From NCBI RefSeq assembly GCF_028476545.1, contig NW_026732526.1, positions 129,001-193,000 on the forward strand: 64,000 nt of DNA. The letters are read 5' to 3'. The DNA is from Physella acuta. Taxonomy: Eukaryota > Mollusca > Gastropoda > Physidae. Position numbers and translations under genes: made by a program. Each line of letters begins with the position of its first letter. The first letter of the stretch is position 1. The notes below the pieces were generated by a model. It was not told where the DNA came from. It ran no database searches and worked only from the letters and a program-made list of their open reading frames with translations. Shown here one piece after another: positions 60,301 to 64,000 of the stretch.

Positions 60301-62582
60301 AATAACAATAGCACAATCAAATAACAATAGCACAATCAAAATAGCAAGAGTACAATCAAATAACAAGAGCACAATCAAATAACAATAGCACAATCAAATA
60401 ACAAGAGCACAATCAAAATAGCAAGAGTACAATCAAATAACAAGAGCACAATCAAATAACAATAGCACAATCAAATAACAAGAGCACAATCAAATAATGA
60501 GCACAATCAAATAACAAGAGCACAATCAAATAACAAGAGCACAATCAAATAACAAGAGCACAATCAAATAACAAGAGCACAATCAAATAACGAGCACAAT
60601 CAAATAACGAGCACAATCAGAATAACAATAGCACAATAAGTTCAAAGAAATGTTAGCTTGTACTTTTCTACCAAAGATTTCCATAGTATTTTGGATAGTG
60701 TAGACAGAGAAAGATTATGGTATTCCCTCTAATCTTGTAATCCTTTAATCTTGTAATCCTCTAATCTTGTAATCCTTTAATCTTGTAATCCTCTAATCTT
60801 GTAATCCTTTAATCTTGTAATCCTCTAATCTTGTAATCCTCTAATCTTGTAATCCTCTAATCTTGTAATCCTCTAATCTTGTAATCCTCTAATCTTGTAA
60901 TCCTCTAATCTTGTAATCCTCTAATCTTGTAATCCTCTAATCTTGTAATCCTCTAATCTTGTAATCCTCTAATCTTGTAATCCTCTAATCTTGTAATCCT
61001 CTAATCTTGTAATCCTCTAATCTTGTAATCCTCTAATCCCCTCTAGGCCTCAGCTTGTGAGCCTGGACCTAAGTAACAACAACCTGCTGGGGTTTGAGGA
61101 GACCATCACAAACTTGGCCCAACTGCCTCGACTCAAGACTCTCCTTCTAGTGGGCAACCCTTTAAGTGTAAGATAGATGGGGTGGGCAACCCTTTAAGTG
61201 TAAGATAGATGGGGTGGGCAACCCTAGAAGTGTAAGATAGATGGGGTGGGCAACCCTTGAAGTGTAAGATAGATGGGGTGGGCAACCCTTGAAGTGTAAG
61301 ATGGGGTGGGCAACCCTTTAAGTGTAAGATTTATGGGGAGGGCAACCCTTTAAGTGTAAGATAGATGGGGTGGGCAACCCTAGAAGTGTAAGATAGATGG
61401 GGTGGGCAACCCTTTAAGTGTAAGATGGGGTGGGCAACCCTTTAAGTGTAAGATTTATGGGGAGGGCAACCCTTTAAGTGTAAGATAGATGGGGTGGGCA
61501 ACCCTTTAAGTGTAAGATAGATGGGGAGGGCAACCCTTTAAGTGTAAGATAGATGGGGTGGGCAACCCTTTAAGTGTAAGATAGATGGGGAGGGCAACCC
61601 TTTAAGTGTAAGATAGATGGGGTGGGCAACCCTTTAAGTGTAAGATAGATGGGGTGGGCAACCTTTTAAGTGTAAGATTTATGGGGTGGGCAACCCTTGA
61701 AGTGTAAGATAGATGGGGTGGGCAACCCTTTAAGTGTAAGATAGATGGGGTGGGCAACCTTTTAAGTGTAAGATTTATGGGGTGGGCAACCCTTGAAGTG
61801 TAAGATAGATGGGGTGGGCAACCCTTGAAGTGTAAGATAGATGGGGTGGGCAACCCTTTAAGTGTAAGATTTATGGGGTGGGCAACCCTTGAAGTGTAAG
61901 ATAGATGGGGTGGGCAACCCTTTAAGTGTAAGATTTATGGGGTGGGCAACCCTTTAAGTGTAAGATTTATGGGGTGGGCAACCCTTGAAGTGTAAGATAG
62001 ATGGGGTGGGCAACCCTTGAAGTGTAAGATAGATGGGGTGGGCAACCCTTGAAGTGTAAGATAGATGGGGTGGGCAACCCTTTAAGTGTAAGATAGATGG
62101 GGTGGGCAACCCTTTAAGTGTAAGATAGATGGGGTGGGCAACCCTTGAAGTGTAAGATAGATGGGGTGGGCAACCCTTTAAGTGTAAGATTTATGGGGTG
62201 GGCAACCCTTGAAGTGTAAGATAGATGGGGTGGGCAACCCTTTAAGTGTAAGATAGATGGGGTGGGCAACCCTTGAAGTGTAAGATAGATGGGGTGGGCA
62301 ACCCTTTAAGTGTAAGATGGGGTGGGCAACCCTTGAAGTGTAAGATAGATGGGGTGGGAAACCCTTGAAGTGTACACATCCATGTACATAGTTTGATCAT
62401 TTAATAAAAGCTTATAAACCCAGAGTGCAATACTTGTCTAAAATGTCTGACCTTGACCTTTCAGTTTGTGCCTGCCTATAGAGGCTTTACAATTGATTTT
62501 ATGTCCAGCCTTAGTGTGCTGGATGACACACACATTTCTGTAGATGAAAGGCTTCAACTTAAAGGACTCAAGAAAATGAAAG
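48195..62582 (+). CDS. LRRC43: leucine-rich repeat-containing protein 43, N-terminal and LRR part, 3' end outside the window
   Basis: Seven exons join in frame: 48195-48302, 48988-49087, 51227-51417, 53260-53370, 54440-54570, 61047-61167 and 62465-62582 (880 nt, 293 residues). All borders are AG/GT. Order: an N-terminal FPCG-x-GKW motif, a basic linker, SPFSPWHADCS, VVFSYFKTIRICDYNIT, then LRRs: LKNLEELTLTANRI, VLELFANDITDL, LEHLGLGNNNIS, LVSLDLSNNNL and LKTLLLVGNPLS. The cap is FVPAYRGFTIDFMSSLSVLD. This matches LRRC43 motif for motif (SPHSPW, YSYFRSLRVVD, GNPL, YYRGLTID, VLDD). LRRC43 is a poorly studied protein; a role in cilia is only suspected. The rest of the gene lies beyond the window. 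Confidence 0.93.
48420..48945. repeat. degenerate repeats in LRRC43 intron 1
   Basis: 48420-48760 is a loose repetition of AATTTAGCAACTTTA and AAATTGAATAACTTTACA motifs. 48876-48945 has about five copies of CACACCAATATCACCA (16 bp). Confidence 0.85.
48988..49087 (+). CDS. LRRC43: LRRC43 exon 2, basic linker
   Basis: Acceptor CATCCATGCAAG|CGA, donor ATTAAAT|GTAAGT. It encodes RELEPIQKVPLKKLKNKK then PIKTLDQNCDTDSIK. No known domain; the frame is continuous with exons 1 and 3. Confidence 0.82.
49142..49395. repeat. 40-bp tandem array in LRRC43 intron 2
   Basis: About six copies of a 40-bp unit with CAACAACAAGATTCATGTAG and ACTACATTATATAGCCAGTC. The array begins about 55 bp after the exon 2 donor but does not copy it. 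Confidence 0.96.
49978..50577. repeat. 45-bp tandem array split by a MITE, LRRC43 intron 2
   Basis: Four 45-bp units (TTAAACCTTAATACAAATAA with ACCATGGCCCTTAGT) lie at about 50397-50577. A related copy precedes the MITE at 49978-50030, so the MITE at about 50034-50361 probably landed in the array or in its founding unit. Confidence 0.85.
50034..50361. mobile_element. Harbinger-like MITE, left end truncated
   Basis: It follows the 1350-1761 copy from CACACCTTTGCATTATAAAA to the right terminus ACTTATGGATGACCCC. The left TIR is missing. It carries a poly-G run at about 50210-50229. Confidence 0.78.
50578..51226. other. end of LRRC43 intron 2
   Basis: A hAT-like end fragment (GCAGAAGCGTAGCAAAGGGG) lies near 50842, related to the MITEs at 36737 and 37668. 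The other end is not seen. Otherwise unannotated. Confidence 0.45.
51227..51417 (+). CDS. LRRC43: LRRC43 exon 3
   Basis: Acceptor TCTTCCTTTTCAG|TGC, donor GATTATAAT|GTATGT. It encodes LQAEKEKVESLQELVISPFS, PWHADCSWSNEATKLREMAV, KTPAVLSRDVVFSYFKTIRI and CDYN. The end was set by joining to exon 4 (ITEID), which restores the family pattern. The donor is the first unit of the array that follows. Confidence 0.9.
51407..51602. repeat. 30-bp array that copies the LRRC43 exon 3 donor
   Basis: Seven copies of GTGATTATAATGTATGTATA plus TATGTCATTT. Each includes GATTATAAT|GTATGT, the exon end plus splice donor. The unit is 30 bp, free of stops in the LRRC43 frame, and would read VCIYVICDYN. The last copy is cut by a foldback element. 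Confidence 0.97.
51603..52908. mobile_element. foldback element inside the exon 3 donor array
   Basis: The left end is GGGATCCGGACAAAAGGCCG and the right end GTCGGCCTTTTTGTCCTACA then CCC (inverted). The right arm is an array of about 15-16-bp units (GCCTTACGACATGTCT). Flanked by an exact 8-bp duplication, AATGTATG (51595-51602, 52909-52916), and the minisatellite resumes after it (AATGTATGTATATATGTCAT). Architecture is like 35881-38670, with related units (GACAAAAGGCCGACA). No transposase seen; open frames in the right arm are artefacts. Confidence 0.87.
53147..53246. repeat. telomere-like CCCTAACCC motifs at the end of LRRC43 intron 3
   Basis: Four imperfect copies of a CAATTAACCCTAACCCATAG unit just before the exon 4 acceptor. 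Confidence 0.85.
53260..53370 (+). CDS. LRRC43: LRRC43 exon 4, first LRR
   Basis: Acceptor TTCCTATCAACAG|ATA, donor ATTAAAA|GTAATT. It encodes ITEIDEKMLQLKNLEELTL, TANRIHHVDSKHLPPTLK. LEELTLTANRI is a canonical LRR core. Confidence 0.93.
53401..53625. repeat. 26-bp tandem array in LRRC43 intron 4
   Basis: Nine or so copies of TCTGTCGAGTAGAATCTTGA with CTTGTT. The array starts about 30 bp after the exon 4 donor but does not include it. Confidence 0.95.
53931..54229. repeat. 44-bp tandem array in LRRC43 intron 4
   Basis: Seven near-perfect units with CATTAAAGATCAGCTATTTA and AATGTAGTTTGTAAACAATG. Confidence 0.96.
54440..54570 (+). CDS. LRRC43: LRRC43 exon 5, two LRRs
   Basis: Acceptor TTGACTGTACAG|GTT, donor CCCACTG|GTAATA. 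It encodes VLELFANDITDLSQLCLK, PPLLEHLGLGNNNISVLG, SCLSATH and two bases of Trp. With exon 6 this restores HW-PQLVSLDL as in the family. Confidence 0.93.
54725..61040. repeat. higher-order satellite filling LRRC43 intron 5
   Basis: Blocks of a 19-bp unit (CAAATAACAAGAGCACAAT and variants) lie at 54725-56750, 57090-58302, 58642-59505 and 59848-60634. Each is followed by a conserved 85-90-bp island (AAGTTCAAAGAAATGTTAGC ... GTAGACAGAGAAAGATTATG) and a 16-bp-unit block (TAATCCTCTAATCTTG) at 56838-57088, 58391-58638, 59600-59847 and 60726-61040. The compound 'block-island-block' unit is therefore repeated four times at 1.1-1.6 kb. The last 16-bp block runs directly into the exon 6 acceptor. Confidence 0.95.
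61047..61167 (+). CDS. LRRC43: LRRC43 exon 6, two LRRs
   Basis: Acceptor TAATCCCCTCTAG|GCC, donor CTTTAAGT|GTAAGA. It encodes PQLVSLDLSNNNLLGFEETI, TNLAQLPRLKTLLLVGNPLS. The last 18 nt (VGNPLS) and the donor form the first unit of the following minisatellite. Confidence 0.94.
61151..62371. repeat. 32-bp array that copies the LRRC43 exon 6 donor
   Basis: About 38 units of mostly 32 bp, each with GGGCAACCCTTTAAGTGTAA then GATAGATGGGGT. Each carries VGNPLS-coding DNA followed by AAGT|GTAAGA, the intact exon-intron boundary. Variants: CCTTGAAGT, GATTTATGG, and a shorter unit lacking TAGATGGG. 32 is not a multiple of three. Confidence 0.97.
62465..62582 (+). CDS. LRRC43: LRRC43 exon 7, LRR cap
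   Basis: Acceptor TTGACCTTTCAG|TTT, donor probably ATGAAAG|GTGGGC. It encodes FVPAYRGFTIDFMSSLSVLD, DTHISVDERLQLKGLKKMK. YRG-x-TID and VLDD follow the last LRR in the family. The donor is inferred and weaker than the others. Confidence 0.88.
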
Positions 62583-64000
62583 GTGGGCACACAATTTCAT
62601 TCATTCCTTTTTGTGCTGGTGAAGGTTTGTATGCTACTAGACTACCCGTTATCCTTGGATAGCTGTAGGTTTCAGGAGGTTATCCACAAAGGACGTAATG
62701 TTTATTTGATGATTTTTATCTTTCCCCTCCCCTCTCCTCCCTACTATCAAAAATCATACAAAAGTTTAACATTGACATGAACCTGTACCACACGTATGGC
62801 ACCTATTACACTATCATCTCTGCCAGCTTGGCACATACAGTTAAGCGCAAAATTATTGGGTTAATTTACTTACATCATATATTAAAGTTAAATTACGCAA
62901 ATATTATTGTATATTAAATTATATCCTAATTTAGCCAATTCCATTCTAAACAAACAAAGATTTATATAAAATAATTAAGGAAATATTTAACTACAGAAAC
63001 TCATAATTGATCTAGATAGATCGAGATCTACAGTCTTCGTACGACTTAAGTCTAGTTTATCCGTAGCTCTAGATAGATTTCTTGTATTCTCGAATTAGCT
63101 GATCTGTGAAGCTAAATTAAAAAGCTAGAATCTAATTAATTTTGGTTTGGCCTATCAGTAGATCTAGAATATCTAGATAAATTTATTGTTTATGCATACT
63201 CAAATTTGATTTATTATAAGAACTGCCCAGCGTATCCTATTGAAATTGATAATAGTGTTGGAACCTAAAAAAAATAGCAGACATATCATTACAGCTATAT
63301 TCGACAGAAAATTTACTTGTTTAAACCTTTACTCTTTTGAATGGGCAACATAACATGGTGTTGCATAGAAGCCAGCATTTTTGTTGTGAAAATAACTAAA
63401 TAAATCAAGAGAGGTCACTAAAAAATAAAGTCTTTGTTCTGAACTTTTATGACTAAAGGGAGATTTGAAAAGCTGGTTCCAAATGGTTCCAAATTTTTGT
63501 TGCCAGAAAGCATATTTTTTAACAAAAATTGAATAATTTATAAAATTGTGTAATAAGTACAAAATTACTTCCGGTTTCATTATGGTTAGAAATAGTCAAA
63601 GAAATAATTACTAGTAATATAATAGCAATTTAGCAAACACTTTTATTTTTCATTTGGATTATTAGAGTCTTGGTGTTGTTGTGATTATGGAATATATAAT
63701 ATTTAATATAAATACAATACTATGCAATACACCGTAGATTGCCATTGTGTATTTTTATCATGGAAAACAATAGTTCTTTTTTTTTTGTTTTACTCTCCCT
63801 GGCTTTTCCGGTTGACTTCAAGTAGGTAGTTCAAACTGGCGAAAAAGTGCGTTTTCTAGTTGTGCTATAAAAATAAAAATTAAAAGTCATTTTTATAGAT
63901 CTAGATCTATATGTAACCCATGTTTGAATGTGTTTTATATTTGTTTGAAAAGTATCAGTTACGTCAACAAATTTCACAGTTTTGCGTGTACCGATCGACC
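62583..64000. other. LRRC43 intron 7 to window end
   Basis: AT-rich intron. 63005-63180 is rich in AGATCT/CTAGA words. I see no exon or repeat end. Confidence 0.5.

Noticed and set aside
54725-61040. Regularly spaced short repeats that could look like a CRISPR array
   Set aside because: Units are directly tandem without unique spacers, and the setting is an intron of an animal gene.

Overview
This is animal nuclear DNA: intron-rich host genes, RTE-like LINEs, tRNA-derived SINEs, many short DNA transposons and very large minisatellites. The AT-rich base composition, the many AGATCT/CTAGA words and the mix of hAT, Harbinger-like and foldback elements suggest a mollusc, probably a heterobranch snail. 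That is a judgement from style, not from a database search.

Three host genes can be read exon by exon. (1) A Mnt-like bHLH-leucine-zipper transcription factor of the MAX network, + strand, coding exons at 2404-2445, 15921-16032, 18157-18337, 18508-18618, 18863-18991 and 21781-22889. The reading frame holds through all six exons to a stop (560 visible residues); the N-terminus lies before the window. (2) ARL6IP4 (SRp25-like splicing-associated protein), - strand, five exons from 33685 down to 25580, complete, 236 residues, convergent with the Mnt-like gene. (3) LRRC43, + strand, seven exons from the ATG at 48195 to 62582, running off the right end of the window.

Layout: 203-2350 is an old hAT-like element. 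2446-15920 is a 13.5-kb Mnt intron that splits the basic DNA-binding region and holds a TIR element (4648-8460) with a ZBED5-like hAT and a SINE inside it, then two head-to-tail RTE-like LINEs (9227-15410, - strand). 16025-24275 holds the rest of the Mnt-like gene, a 1.9-kb minisatellite, a piggyBac-type MITE and a 50-bp array over the stop codon. 25466-33820 is ARL6IP4 with a hAT copy, a LINE fragment, a MITE and a SINE in its introns. 33820-44983 is a gene-free transposon graveyard with a 2.8-kb foldback element and at least three nested hAT-like elements. 44984-47970 is a run of four tandem arrays just upstream of LRRC43. 48157-62582 is LRRC43, nearly every intron of which is filled with its own minisatellite, including about 6.3 kb of nested satellite in intron 5.

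The most unusual signal is that several minisatellites start exactly at an exon-intron boundary and copy it. Each unit carries the last bases of the exon plus the 5' splice site (Mnt exon 2, Mnt exon 4, LRRC43 exon 3, LRRC43 exon 6). Two other arrays copy the Mnt stop codon or run directly into the LRRC43 exon 6 acceptor. In LRRC43 exon 3 the 30-bp unit is stop-free and in frame, so use of later donors would add 10-residue repeats. I estimate that tandem repeats fill about a fifth of the window.
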